A DNA stretch of 64,000 nucleotides. Source: JBBQZU01 sp041749535. Its GTDB lineage: Bacteria; Bacteroidota; Bacteroidia; Flavobacteriales_D; Cryomorphaceae. Below, piece by piece: positions 1 through 8,499 of this stretch. A program made the translations under genes and the position numbers. Numbering within the stretch: the first letter of the stretch is position 1; each line of letters begins with the position of its first letter. The stretch is taken from NCBI GenBank assembly GCA_041749535.1, contig JBGTBE010000108.1, positions 62,001-126,000 on the forward strand. The letters run 5' to 3'. The notes under the pieces were generated by a model. The model was not told the origin of the DNA. It made no database searches and worked only from the letters and a program-made list of their open reading frames with translations.

Positions 1-383
1 TGGATTGCGCCTGCCGAAGAAGGGCAAATCATATAGGAATTGCTTATTTCTCCAATTGCCTTATGCCCGCTCACCTTGCTGAAAAGAGCCTGGTAATTTA
101 GGGGATCATTGACGTGGGCAATATGAATAATCTCCTTCATACCATTGTCGATGTACGAAGGAATGTCAATTTTTACATCGAGTGCATAGCCTGGCAAAAA
201 GTGCTTTTCATTCACATCCTGCTGCGCGAAGTGATTGGTTTCCTTTATAGGTGGAAGGTATATTTGATGGTGTTGATCTAAATAATGATAAAGGGAAGTT
301 GTACCGCCCTTAACCACACCTATTACAAAGAAATTAGGGATCCCTGTTAATGGCCAATCACTCCTCTCTATTGTTCTAGTCAT
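1..383 (-). CDS. sulfotransferase, N-terminal part (runs off left edge)
   Basis: Reading the minus strand from the ATG at 383 gives 127 open codons to the window edge. The N-terminus has the 5'-phosphosulfate-binding loop of PAPS-dependent sulfotransferases (FFVIGVVKGGTTSLYHYL, residues 18-35), followed by a hydrophobic/Pro stretch and a KETNHF motif like the KE(P/T)xxF of the neighbouring sulfotransferases. Further on, NYQALFSKVSGHKAIGE resembles the family region before the 3'-phosphate loop. The 3' half, with the LRNP-type motif, is outside the window. It lies 77 bp downstream of the Wzy-like gene on the same strand and is probably the last visible gene of a sulfotransferase-Wzy-sulfotransferase operon. 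Family assignment is firm; the acceptor sugar is unknown. Confidence 0.85.
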   Translation of the reverse strand, partial: MTRTIERSDWPLTGIPNFFVIGVVKGGTTSLYHYLDQHHQIYLPPIKETNHFAQQDVNEKHFLPGYALDVKIDIPSYIDNGMKEIIHIAHVNDPLNYQALFSKVSGHKAIGEISNSYMICPSSAGAI

Positions 384-460
384 TCAATTTTAATATTGTC
401 TGTTCAATATAGCTTAAGTTGAAAGTAGAATGAAAAATACAATAACCGCTTTCTTTCCTT

Positions 461-1825
461 TTAGCCATGTTCCTCATTCACTTTTGCCAATTTGAGCTGG
501 GCGCGTGATAGATAAATTTCGTGGGCAGCCTTGCGGTCCATTTCGAAAAAATAACAAAGGAGCATGACCACCGTTACCGTTTGAGCAGAATATACGGTCA
601 AATATCCTGTAGTAATTGAGTCGAGGGCAAGGGCCAACAAGAAAAACTTCAGAGTAGATAAAAAAACGTTGTTGGTGAGATACCGTATGCGAAGAATGTA
701 ATATAATGCCAAGAGATATTGTCCATAGAGAAATGCCGCTCCCAAAAACCCATAAAGAAATATTTGCCCAAGGTAACCCACATCGGATGCGTAAAAATAC
801 CTGAAGAAGTAATTATACCCGCCGGGAACCCATTGCTGGCTTACCGAACCGTTTCCCCAGAAAGGATTCTTTTCTATCTGCTGTCTGGCGATGCCTGCCT
901 CATAAATGCGGATAGATTCATATCCTTGTTCAGAAACTCCGCCAGTTGTGGTTGCGAATGCATCCATAAACATAAGTTCATATTTCTCCCAGGTTTTGTC
1001 GGCAAAAAGATACACTGACATGATTATGAGTATGCCAGGTACCAGTGATGCAAGTATAAATGCGACTTTTTTCTTAAGACCTACTTCAAATATGAAATAA
1101 GCAACAAGGCCAGCTCCCATCACTGCAATTGTGGTCCTGTCAAGCCTGAAGTAAATGGCATAAAAAGCGAAGAAAACAGCGTAAGCGAGATAAAATGGTT
1201 TCCGCTCTAAAAACGCTTTGACCGAATAGTAAATACTGCCGAAAAATATAAAGACCATATTAAAGCGGTAAAAAACCGATTCTCCTTTAAGGTCATTTGC
1301 TCCAGCCAGACCAGTATCTATATACTGACTTGGATCGGTAAAAAGTGTCATGAAATAAAACATCAAAGTCGAAAACCAGGCAGTGGCGAGAAATGCTCTT
1401 TCAACCATTTTAATGGTAACCTCGCCGGTTCTAAGCATATTGTATACCACCAAAGCACCTAAAAACAAATAAAATTCCCTTTGACTTGCCAAACCATAAA
1501 AAATGGGCTGTCCAAACTCTCTTAATGCTGCCAGGGCAGAAAAAATAGGCAATAGAATTAGACCAAAGATGTAGAGTTCGAACAAATTGAATCTAAAGTC
1601 ACCAATAGAAACACGCCTGACGACACGATATACGAAATATAAAACCAGAATTACTTCATAAACAGCTTCCAGCACAAGTTCTACTTCAGGGATAACACTG
1701 ATAAGCAAAACCCTATATGTAAGCATTAGACTTATAAAGAGGAATATTGTCATTAAGAATGACCGTGTAACCACGGATGAGATGGAACCAGTCTTCCGCA
1801 GCTTTATACTCGTAGCTTGCATCAT
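461..1825 (-). CDS. O-antigen polymerase/ligase-like membrane protein (Wzy candidate)
   Basis: A 454-residue, very hydrophobic protein with about ten to twelve predicted membrane segments and one larger soluble loop around residues 280-345. The loop has ESIRIYEAGIARQQIEKNPFWGNG, followed by ASDVGYLGQIFLYGFLG, resembling the periplasmic loop and following helix of O-antigen ligase/Wzy proteins (usually about 400-500 aa). By family role it would join lipid-linked repeat units in the outer leaflet of the inner membrane. It starts 3 bp after the stop of the upstream sulfotransferase, so the two are almost certainly cotranscribed. Wzy proteins diverge strongly, so the call rests on topology, the short motif and neighbours (flippase, initiating transferase, sulfotransferases). 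A ligase role is the main alternative. Confidence 0.7.
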   Translation of the reverse strand: MMQATSIKLRKTGSISSVVTRSFLMTIFLFISLMLTYRVLLISVIPEVELVLEAVYEVILVLYFVYRVVRRVSIGDFRFNLFELYIFGLILLPIFSALAALREFGQPIFYGLASQREFYLFLGALVVYNMLRTGEVTIKMVERAFLATAWFSTLMFYFMTLFTDPSQYIDTGLAGANDLKGESVFYRFNMVFIFFGSIYYSVKAFLERKPFYLAYAVFFAFYAIYFRLDRTTIAVMGAGLVAYFIFEVGLKKKVAFILASLVPGILIIMSVYLFADKTWEKYELMFMDAFATTTGGVSEQGYESIRIYEAGIARQQIEKNPFWGNGSVSQQWVPGGYNYFFRYFYASDVGYLGQIFLYGFLGAAFLYGQYLLALYYILRIRYLTNNVFLSTLKFFLLALALDSITTGYLTVYSAQTVTVVMLLCYFFEMDRKAAHEIYLSRAQLKLAKVNEEHG

Positions 1826-1828
1826 TAC

Positions 1829-2773
1829 CTAGACTTTGTTTCGCATGTTCAACCAATTTCCTAAATCCCTACCGAGCAGCTTTTGCATGGCAAGAATATC
1901 CTCTTTAAAATATTCATCAACGAGTCTTGCCTTCAGTTCCTGGTCTATATTGACCCTTTCAATATTTCTCTCCAGCAGTTGAGATTTTACTGAAATAAGC
2001 TTGTACTGTATGTTATCAGGTAATATCCTCTTCAAATAATCTTTGAGTTTACTGCGCTTATGTAGTGAGCGAACAATACCTTTATTCTTAGGAATCCCAC
2101 TAGGATTGAGTTTCACATCAGTGTTAATATTCACCTGATTATTCAAGTCGAGAAATTCCAGGTAATCCTTCATCACTGCCTGGGAGTCCTTTAAGTCTTC
2201 CGTGAGATATATCTTCACATGTTTGAAGTTGTCTAAAAATGCCTTGGTTCTCTCGTAATACAAGCTGTTGCCTAAGTAGTCAAATCCCAATTGCTTTGAA
2301 ACCCTTGACGCCACCACCTCCGGTTTTATAGCTTCTTCAAAACCCAAGCTTTCAAGTCCATTCTTCACAAACATCAGGTAATGGCTAAAGGCACGGTCCA
2401 CAGGGTTGCGAAGTACAATGGTAAACTTCAACTCATCTATGCGGTTGCCGTATATTTTCTTAATGTTTGCTATTGTTTGAGCATAGTTTGTAAGGTATGC
2501 TACTGAAGAATCACAGAGTTTCTGATTGGGCTTCACAGACTTGTTTAGCTCTGCAAATGCCTTTACTTCTACCACTTGACGGTCGCGAATTCCGCTGGGA
2601 ATTTCATGCGGCGCACTACCGTGAAATGCGAAGAAACCAGGTTCCTTTCTAGGTATTGCAACATCAGGGTGCTGCTTCAAATAAAAAGCAAGAGAAGTTG
2701 TTCCACTTTTCGCTGCACCAACAATAAAGATGTCTGGAAAATTTACATCCAGCCCCTGGTAATTCAATTTCAT
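1829..2773 (-). CDS. PAPS-dependent sulfotransferase (sulfotransferase 2)
   Basis: Transfers a sulfuryl group from PAPS to an acceptor, here probably a sugar of the exported polysaccharide. The 5'-phosphosulfate loop is FIVGAAKSGTTSLAFYLKQHP and the 3'-phosphate motif is LRNPVDRAFSHYLMF; a later NPSGIPKN motif is shared with the next two sulfotransferases. An open frame extends to an ATG at 2881, but I place the start at the ATG at 2773. The upstream 36 codons carry no family sequence and would leave only 17 bp to the divergent neighbour, whereas 2773 gives a normal N-terminus (MKLNYQGLDVNFPDIFIVG) and a 125-bp divergent promoter region. The gene is followed at 3 bp by the Wzy-like gene. Confidence 0.88.
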   Translation of the reverse strand: MKLNYQGLDVNFPDIFIVGAAKSGTTSLAFYLKQHPDVAIPRKEPGFFAFHGSAPHEIPSGIRDRQVVEVKAFAELNKSVKPNQKLCDSSVAYLTNYAQTIANIKKIYGNRIDELKFTIVLRNPVDRAFSHYLMFVKNGLESLGFEEAIKPEVVASRVSKQLGFDYLGNSLYYERTKAFLDNFKHVKIYLTEDLKDSQAVMKDYLEFLDLNNQVNINTDVKLNPSGIPKNKGIVRSLHKRSKLKDYLKRILPDNIQYKLISVKSQLLERNIERVNIDQELKARLVDEYFKEDILAMQKLLGRDLGNWLNMRNKV

Positions 2774-2898
2774 AAGTAAAAAATCTGTTGTAATCCTGTC
2801 GAAAAAATGAATGCCTTCGGCAAGTAACAGTAATTCTACAAAATAACGAAAATCATAGGTCTTAATAAGCCCTGCTTTCATTAATTTCGCAAACCGAT
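2774..2898. promoter_or_regulatory. divergent promoter region between sulfotransferases 2 and 3
   Basis: If sulfotransferase 2 starts at 2773, this 125-bp AT-rich stretch is the only place that can hold promoters for both the leftward sulfotransferase-Wzy unit and the rightward sulfotransferase pair. No perfect TAnnTTTG box was found, so the assignment rests on gene orientation alone. Confidence 0.35.
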
Positions 2899-3828
2899 AT
2901 GTTGATTACGTCAAAAGAGCTGTCAGGTTATCAATTGCCTGATTTTATCGTGCCCGGAGCTGCAAAGAGCGGTACTACAACCCTCTACAAACTATTGCAG
3001 CAGCATCCTAAAATTTATTTCCCTGACGGAAAAAAGGAGCCGTTCTATTTTAGCTTTGGCGGGTTGGCACCCTCCTATACTGACAAAGACTTCGTATCCA
3101 AGATCGTGTGGCGAACGGATGAGTATCTCAACCTGTATAAAGATGCCCCGGATACTGCGTACTTAGGCGATGCATCTACTTCTTACCTGTACCTTGCTAA
3201 CCAGTCGATAAGCAACATGAAGCTGCTCTATGGCGATACTTTGAGTAAGCTCAAGGTATTTATCATGCTTCGCAACCCAATTTTTCGCGCATACTCCCAT
3301 TATACTTACCTGGTGAGAAATGGATTCGAGAAACTTTCATTCGAAGAAGCCATTGACCCTAAAACCATTGCAAGTCGAAAAAATGAAAGGTGGGGATTTG
3401 ACTATATAGCCTATGGGATGTATTACCAGCAAGTCAAAGCTTTTCGCGATGCTTTTCCCAATTGTACGATTTACTTAACTGAAGATTTAAAAGACCCTCA
3501 AGCCTTGTGCAATGATATATTTTCACAATTGGGGATTGAGTCTGTTAATGTGAGCAAGGATATTAAAGCGAATCCGAGCGGCATTCCCAAAAGCCAAACC
3601 CTGGTCAATCTTCTGAGAAAAAACAGAATGCTCAAATCCGTAGTGGGTATTTTTCCAGATAAGTACAAAGCGTCACTTCTTAATAGAAGAGATAAGGTAA
3701 TGGAAAAACTCCTGGACAAGGAAGAAATGAATCCTGAGACAAGGTTAGCACTTCGTGATATTTTCAGGTCTGATATTGAAAAATTAACTCTCTTAATAAA
3801 CCGTGATTTAAGCCACTGGTTGAAATGA
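2899..3828 (+). CDS. PAPS-dependent sulfotransferase (sulfotransferase 3)
   Basis: A 309-residue cytosolic sulfotransferase. The PAPS 5'-loop is PGAAKSGTTTLYKLLQQHP near residues 19-37, the KEPFYF motif follows, and the 3'-phosphate motif is MLRNPIFRAYSHY near residue 125-137. It is clearly paralogous to the divergently transcribed sulfotransferase 2: both share the pattern FEEAI.P..(V/I)ASR...GFDY, the stretch IYLTEDLKD and the motif NPSGIPK. It is followed after 13 bp by a third sulfotransferase on the same strand. In context it should sulfate a specific position of the repeat unit assembled by the neighbouring Wzx/Wzy pathway. The acceptor cannot be read from the sequence. Confidence 0.88.
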   Translation: MLITSKELSGYQLPDFIVPGAAKSGTTTLYKLLQQHPKIYFPDGKKEPFYFSFGGLAPSYTDKDFVSKIVWRTDEYLNLYKDAPDTAYLGDASTSYLYLANQSISNMKLLYGDTLSKLKVFIMLRNPIFRAYSHYTYLVRNGFEKLSFEEAIDPKTIASRKNERWGFDYIAYGMYYQQVKAFRDAFPNCTIYLTEDLKDPQALCNDIFSQLGIESVNVSKDIKANPSGIPKSQTLVNLLRKNRMLKSVVGIFPDKYKASLLNRRDKVMEKLLDKEEMNPETRLALRDIFRSDIEKLTLLINRDLSHWLK

Positions 3829-3841
3829 TGATGAATCGCCA

Positions 3842-4759
3842 ATGAACTACCAACCACCGGAATTCCTGTTCGTAGGGACTGCTAAAGCCGGCACTACATC
3901 GATCTATCATTACCTCAAGCAACACAAGCAGATATCCATTCCGCTAAAGGAGACCTTCTACTTCATGAAGGATATCTACAAAGAAAATACCCTTTCATAC
4001 CCTGCTCAACGCGATAAGAACGACCTAATCCTGGATTTCGAAAAATACAAAAGCTTATACCCTGAAATGAAGAATAAGGTGGTAGGCGAAATAGGCACCG
4101 GGTACTTGTACCATTATGAACATTGTATACCGCTGATACAGGCGACGCTTGGCAAGGATGTGAAGATATTAATCATCCTTCGCAACCCTGCAAATCGTTG
4201 CTATTCCTCATACATGCATTTCACGAAAGACCTGCACGAAACTGCCACCTTCGAAGAAGCCATCAATATGGAATCAGGGAGGAAAAAAGCAGGTTGGGAC
4301 TTTATGTGGATGCATAAAGAACTTGGATTCTATTCTGCCCAAGTAGATGCCTATTCCAAGGCATTTAAAAATTGTAAAGTACTTATATATGAAGAGTTTG
4401 TAAAGGATCCAAAAGGTGCGATGATTGATATTTTTGCATTTCTTGGCCTTCAACCCAAGCACGATTTAGTGGTTGAGAAGGTTTTCAATCCTTCTGGCAA
4501 CCCTAAAAATAGGGCGCTGCAGAAATTCATTACACATGAGAATCCTTTGAAAAAACTGATAAGACCATTCTTTCGTCTCATGTTTTCAAAAGAAAAGCGG
4601 GAGAAAATTAGAAAAGAAGCAAAAGCCAAAAATTTAACCAAAGGACAAAAGCTACCTCCTGAACAGCTGCGCAAATTGATGTCCATCTATATGAGTGACA
4701 TACTCAAATTGGAAGAAATACTGGGCCGTGATCTTAAAATCTGGTATGAAAACCCTTAA
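3842..4759 (+). CDS. PAPS-dependent sulfotransferase (sulfotransferase 4)
   Basis: A 305-residue sulfotransferase with the 5'-phosphosulfate loop FVGTAKAGTTSIYHYLKQH (residues 10-28), KETFYF, the 3'-phosphate motif ILRNPANRCYSSYMHF, and the NPSGNPKN motif also seen, slightly changed, in its two neighbours. The basic C-terminal third (KKLIRP, KEKREKIRKEAKAKN) could help it sit on an acidic polymer or membrane, which is speculation. The stop codon overlaps the stop of the convergent flippase gene by 4 bp, so no independent terminator lies between them. With sulfotransferase 3 it forms a two-gene plus-strand unit whose promoter must lie in the 2774-2898 divergent region. Confidence 0.88.
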   Translation: MNYQPPEFLFVGTAKAGTTSIYHYLKQHKQISIPLKETFYFMKDIYKENTLSYPAQRDKNDLILDFEKYKSLYPEMKNKVVGEIGTGYLYHYEHCIPLIQATLGKDVKILIILRNPANRCYSSYMHFTKDLHETATFEEAINMESGRKKAGWDFMWMHKELGFYSAQVDAYSKAFKNCKVLIYEEFVKDPKGAMIDIFAFLGLQPKHDLVVEKVFNPSGNPKNRALQKFITHENPLKKLIRPFFRLMFSKEKREKIRKEAKAKNLTKGQKLPPEQLRKLMSIYMSDILKLEEILGRDLKIWYENP

Positions 4760-6126
4760 GGCTTTTTCAATTTCAGAAAAGGATTGTAAAAGGTTGTGAT
4801 GCTATACCTTTTGTAAATAAATAATGCCCCGGTAACATTCCAAGCTACAACACTGATCAAAGTTGCAATCGCTGCTCCTTCCATTCCATACAATGGAATA
4901 AATATTAGATTTAGAATGATGTTCAGACTGGTGGTTACGGCCACCAACCTGGTGAAGTAAACCTGGTTGCCAGTCATATTCAAAAACACTGCTACCATAC
5001 CGGAAAGGGCGTTGACAAGTTGAGTGACGGCAAAAATCTGCAATGTCCTGGCACCTGATATGAACTCTTCACGAACAAAACTCAGCACAAATTCAGGAAA
5101 AAAGAACAGCACAATGCATACCGGTGCCGAGAAGAGAAATATAACCCTGGTAGAATACTGCACCACTTTATTGAGTTCGTCCATTTTACCAGCCCAAAAA
5201 AGTTCTGATATTTTAGGCATTGCGATAGTCTTCAAAGCCCCTAGAGCGAAGTTGGTGATATCCGATATCTTGTAAGCCACAGAAAACACTCCTACTATAG
5301 CGGTGGTTTCATACACCCCGATCATGACTGTATCTACCTTCCCATTGATGAGTTGTATAAATGACGTCAATATCATGGGGAGCGAAATGGCCAAGTGGTA
5401 CTTCAGCGAAAAATGTTCATTCACATCGCTACTTTCGGGCAGCTTTCGCTTAATCAACTTTGTGATGAACAAGGTGGTATACAGGGCACTCAACATCCAG
5501 CCAATACCGTAGAAAATGAGTGGATAATGGTTATAAAGTGCCACAAACGAAACTGCAAGCAGTCCGACCATTGACACAAATTGGGTAAATAGATTTCGGA
5601 ACAGCTCACTGATGTGTACCAGTTTAAAGCCCCTGATAAACTCTACATTAATCGTCCCCATCACCATAAATGGAACTATGAGGCCGGTGATTCTGAATGG
5701 CAACTGTAATTCAGGATCTTTATAAACGTCAATGGCCAGGTATGGAGCTAGTAAAAATAAACCCAAACCCATAAAGATGCTCAGCGGAATGGTAAAACGA
5801 ATCATAGCACTGAAAAGCTTGCCGATAAGTCCTATTTGACTATTCGCAGCATACTGTGAAACGAATCGAACAACTGATGTATTGAACCCCATACAGCCGA
5901 TCATCACCAAGATGCCCAATATTGCCAATGAAAGGTTGTAAATTCCAATTCCTTCCTCGCCCAATTTCCTTGAGATGAAGATCATCAGTCCATAACTTAC
6001 TGCCATGGTAGCGAGCCGATAGACGAATGCAATGGAGCCTCCTTTAAGCACCTCCTTCACATTCGCATCGTTCGAGCCTTTTTTTAGAAAACGCCTTTTG
6101 AACTTCTTAATAAGCTTTTGATACAT
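4756..6126 (-). CDS. Wzx-type polysaccharide flippase (MOP/MATE-like exporter)
   Basis: A 456-residue protein with about 12 to 14 hydrophobic segments, typical in length and layout of the polysaccharide-biosynthesis branch of the MOP exporter superfamily. The N-terminus (residues 24-80) shows the family pattern GGSIAFVYRLATMAVSY, then SRKLGEEGIGIYNLSLAIL, the hallmark after the first helix. By family role it moves lipid-linked oligosaccharide units across the inner membrane for Wzy polymerisation. It lies 143 bp downstream of the initiating glycosyltransferase on the same strand and is probably cotranscribed with it. Its 3' end overlaps the convergent sulfotransferase by 4 bp. Confidence 0.88.
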   Translation of the reverse strand: MYQKLIKKFKRRFLKKGSNDANVKEVLKGGSIAFVYRLATMAVSYGLMIFISRKLGEEGIGIYNLSLAILGILVMIGCMGFNTSVVRFVSQYAANSQIGLIGKLFSAMIRFTIPLSIFMGLGLFLLAPYLAIDVYKDPELQLPFRITGLIVPFMVMGTINVEFIRGFKLVHISELFRNLFTQFVSMVGLLAVSFVALYNHYPLIFYGIGWMLSALYTTLFITKLIKRKLPESSDVNEHFSLKYHLAISLPMILTSFIQLINGKVDTVMIGVYETTAIVGVFSVAYKISDITNFALGALKTIAMPKISELFWAGKMDELNKVVQYSTRVIFLFSAPVCIVLFFFPEFVLSFVREEFISGARTLQIFAVTQLVNALSGMVAVFLNMTGNQVYFTRLVAVTTSLNIILNLIFIPLYGMEGAAIATLISVVAWNVTGALFIYKRYSITTFYNPFLKLKKP

Positions 6127-6269
6127 TGGTCTCTGGCTTCAAAACTTGAATAGAACTGGGAGGGATGAAACTAAGTAGATACAACTCAGGATGCATCAAA
6201 CAATAAATAAAGTTTTGCAAGTCAAACCTAAGAGAAGGATTCGCCATTCGCAAGCCACTTAATGTGAAA

Positions 6270-7670
6270 TTATGCACCTGTTTTTTGCATGGTGATCATA
6301 TTCCACACCGTCATGAAAACAATTTTCAGATCAAACCAGAACGACCAATTTTGTATATAAAATACATCCATTCTAACACGCTGGTACATCTGTCGCACTT
6401 CTTTTGTCTCTCCCCGAAATCCTTTTGCCTGAGCAAGACCAGTGATGCCTGGTTTCACCCAATGCCTAACCATAAATGGGGAAATTAGCTTTGAATACAT
6501 TCTGGTATGGGACAACATGTGGGGCCTTGGGCCTACCACTGACATTTCTCCCCTCATTACATTGATGAACTGCGGTAATTCATCAACATTCGTCTTCCTA
6601 AGAATTGCGCCTATTTTGGTAATGCGGCTATCGCCTGCGGTGGCCTGTTTCGTATCCGAATCAGTATTCACCATCATAGTCCTAAACTTATAGCAATAGA
6701 ATGAATGACCATCCAGCCCCGTGCGTTTTTGCTTGAAAAAAACCGGCCCTCTCGAGCCAGCCTTTATCATCAAAGCAACCAAGGGCAGAAGCCAGGAAAA
6801 AATGAAAATAAAGACAAAAGCAGAGAACGCAACATCGAAGGATCTCTTCAAAAATTTATTCGCGGTAACCTCAAGCGGTTCTTTAGCCACCGAAACAATA
6901 GGTGTTGGACCATTGTAGTCCATATTAACCTGAATTGTTTTCTTATTGAGAAGGTGAATGAACTCATTCAAGAAATTAATTTTGATATAGTTCAGGTGAC
7001 AAAACTTTATAAGCTCCTTAATATGGTAATCAGGATCAGAAGGCAGGGCAATGTATACTTCATCGATCTCATACTCCAGTAGAAAATTATGTATGCGTTC
7101 AAATTTTTGAACCCTAATGTTTTCGTGTTCTTCACTGCTGTTGAATCCAAAAAAGCCCAGAAACTTATAGCCATACTCCGGGTGCTGAATGATTTCATTT
7201 ACAAAATCAATTGAGAACGGGTTTACACCCACCACAACCATTCTTCGAAAATTATAGCCCTTCTTTCTATATAATTTCAAGTACCAGTTAAAAAGTATCC
7301 TTGAGAGACCTCCCAGAAGAAAGAAGAGTATATAATATTTAAGTATGAAGGTTCTGCTGTACTGCCCATGCAAAAGAGAAATGAAGGACAAGCTCAACAC
7401 CAGATTAAAAAACAATGCTTTGATAAAATCCCAGTAAACAGCTATCGTCTTTCGTCTTCGGTTATCCAGATTGTAATCACCAATTTTTGCGATGAGTAGC
7501 CAAGTGAAGTTGATAAATATGAAGAGTATGAGGTAATCCGACTTAAGAAGTTGGTCAAAAGATTTAAACTTCAAGCTGAAACCTACTGCAAACGCCGTAT
7601 TCAGCATCAACAAATCGAGAAACAGATACATTAGTTTCTCGTAGTTGGAGAGTTTAAATTTCATATTCAC
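6270..7670 (-). CDS. undecaprenyl-phosphate sugar phosphotransferase (WcaJ-like initiating enzyme)
   Basis: Loads the first sugar-phosphate on undecaprenyl phosphate, starting each polysaccharide repeat unit at the inner membrane. The 466 residues have the WcaJ/PglC-superfamily long form. There are N-terminal membrane helices, a central Rossmann-like region (RRMVVVGVNPFSIDFVNEI, about 190-300), another hydrophobic helix, then the C-terminal bacterial sugar transferase domain from about residue 275. That domain has KRSFDVAFS, FFKQKRTGLDGHSFYCYKFRTM, DELPQFINVMRGEMSVVGPRP and the KPGITGLAQ motif. Whether the sugar is glucose, galactose or another hexose cannot be told. It is transcribed away from the sulfate-activation operon, from a shared intergenic region. 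Confidence 0.9.
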   Translation of the reverse strand: MNMKFKLSNYEKLMYLFLDLLMLNTAFAVGFSLKFKSFDQLLKSDYLILFIFINFTWLLIAKIGDYNLDNRRRKTIAVYWDFIKALFFNLVLSLSFISLLHGQYSRTFILKYYILFFLLGGLSRILFNWYLKLYRKKGYNFRRMVVVGVNPFSIDFVNEIIQHPEYGYKFLGFFGFNSSEEHENIRVQKFERIHNFLLEYEIDEVYIALPSDPDYHIKELIKFCHLNYIKINFLNEFIHLLNKKTIQVNMDYNGPTPIVSVAKEPLEVTANKFLKRSFDVAFSAFVFIFIFSWLLPLVALMIKAGSRGPVFFKQKRTGLDGHSFYCYKFRTMMVNTDSDTKQATAGDSRITKIGAILRKTNVDELPQFINVMRGEMSVVGPRPHMLSHTRMYSKLISPFMVRHWVKPGITGLAQAKGFRGETKEVRQMYQRVRMDVFYIQNWSFWFDLKIVFMTVWNMITMQKTGA

Positions 7671-7872
7671 TTCATTTTAAGGGGTTACTGAGTGCCCCTT
7701 ACGGCTTTGGTTGATGGCAAGTTACGAAATGCAAGTATAATGAAACAAGCAGAAACGAAAGTAAACTGAAAATTTAGTTTTTGTGAAACCTAAACTAAGA
7801 TTAAAAGTAGAAAGTGCATAATGAAAGTCTTCACAAATAAGTATTCGTACTTTTGCACTTTCAAATTACGAA
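7671..7872. promoter_or_regulatory. divergent regulatory region, polysaccharide initiation / sulfate activation
   Basis: A 202-bp AT-rich gap between the leftward WcaJ-like gene and the rightward cysC-cysD-cysN operon. Both sides of the sulfated-polymer pathway start here, which would allow shared control. A -7-like box for cysC lies at 7848-7855; no clear box was found for the leftward gene. Confidence 0.5.
7848..7855 (+). promoter_or_regulatory. putative promoter -7 box (TACTTTTG) for cysC-cysD-cysN
   Basis: TACTTTTG matches the Bacteroidota sigma-A -7 consensus TAnnTTTG and ends 17 nt before the cysC ATG. No clear -33 TTG was seen at the usual distance, so this rests on one element plus position. 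Confidence 0.5.
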
Positions 7873-8499
7873 ATGAAAGAAAGGCCCAATAATATTTTCA
7901 CAATCTACGACGAAATTTTACAGCGTCATGACAAGGAATTATTGTTGAATCAACATTCGAGAGTCATTTGGATGACAGGACTTTCTGGATCCGGAAAAAC
8001 CACCATCGCGAAAGGGTTGGAGCGCAAACTCCACGAGTTGGGACATTTAACTCAATTGCTCGATGGGGATAATGTAAGGGATGGTTTGAATAAAGACCTA
8101 AGTTTCTCAGAAGAAGGACGGTTTGAAAATATACGCAGAATTGCTGAGGTGAACTGGCTTTTCTTGAATTGTGGGGTGATTACAATTAATTGTTTTGTCA
8201 GTCCTACAGAAGAGATTAGGTCACTTGCCAGAGATATTATTGGTAAGTCAGATTTCATTGAGTGTTATATCGATACTCCTCTTGAAGTGTGCGAATCTCG
8301 CGATGTAAAAGGTCTTTATAAAAAAGCGCGCATTGGGGAAATCAAGGAATTCACAGGAATCAATTCGCCATTTGAGCCTCCTACTGCTCCAGATATTCAT
8401 CTTAAAACAGGCAATTTGTCTGTTGAAGAATCAGTCTACGAACTATTAAATTTTGTTTTACCCTTAATAACTATTGCCGAATGCAATCATACAGCTTAA
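7873..8499 (+). CDS. cysC: adenylylsulfate (APS) kinase
   Basis: Phosphorylates APS at the 3'-OH to give PAPS, the donor of all sulfotransferases. The 208 residues contain the P-loop GLSGSGKTT (36-44), the substrate motif DGDNVR (64-69), RRIAEVNWL, and the family GINSPFEPP signature near residues 162-170. The enzyme is free-standing rather than fused to CysN. Its 3' end overlaps the start of cysD by 19 bp, indicating a coupled operon cysC-cysD-cysN. PAPS can also feed assimilation, but four sulfotransferases lie within 8 kb and no PAPS reductase or sulfite reductase is nearby. Sulfation is therefore the preferred role. Confidence 0.96.
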   Translation: MKERPNNIFTIYDEILQRHDKELLLNQHSRVIWMTGLSGSGKTTIAKGLERKLHELGHLTQLLDGDNVRDGLNKDLSFSEEGRFENIRRIAEVNWLFLNCGVITINCFVSPTEEIRSLARDIIGKSDFIECYIDTPLEVCESRDVKGLYKKARIGEIKEFTGINSPFEPPTAPDIHLKTGNLSVEESVYELLNFVLPLITIAECNHTA

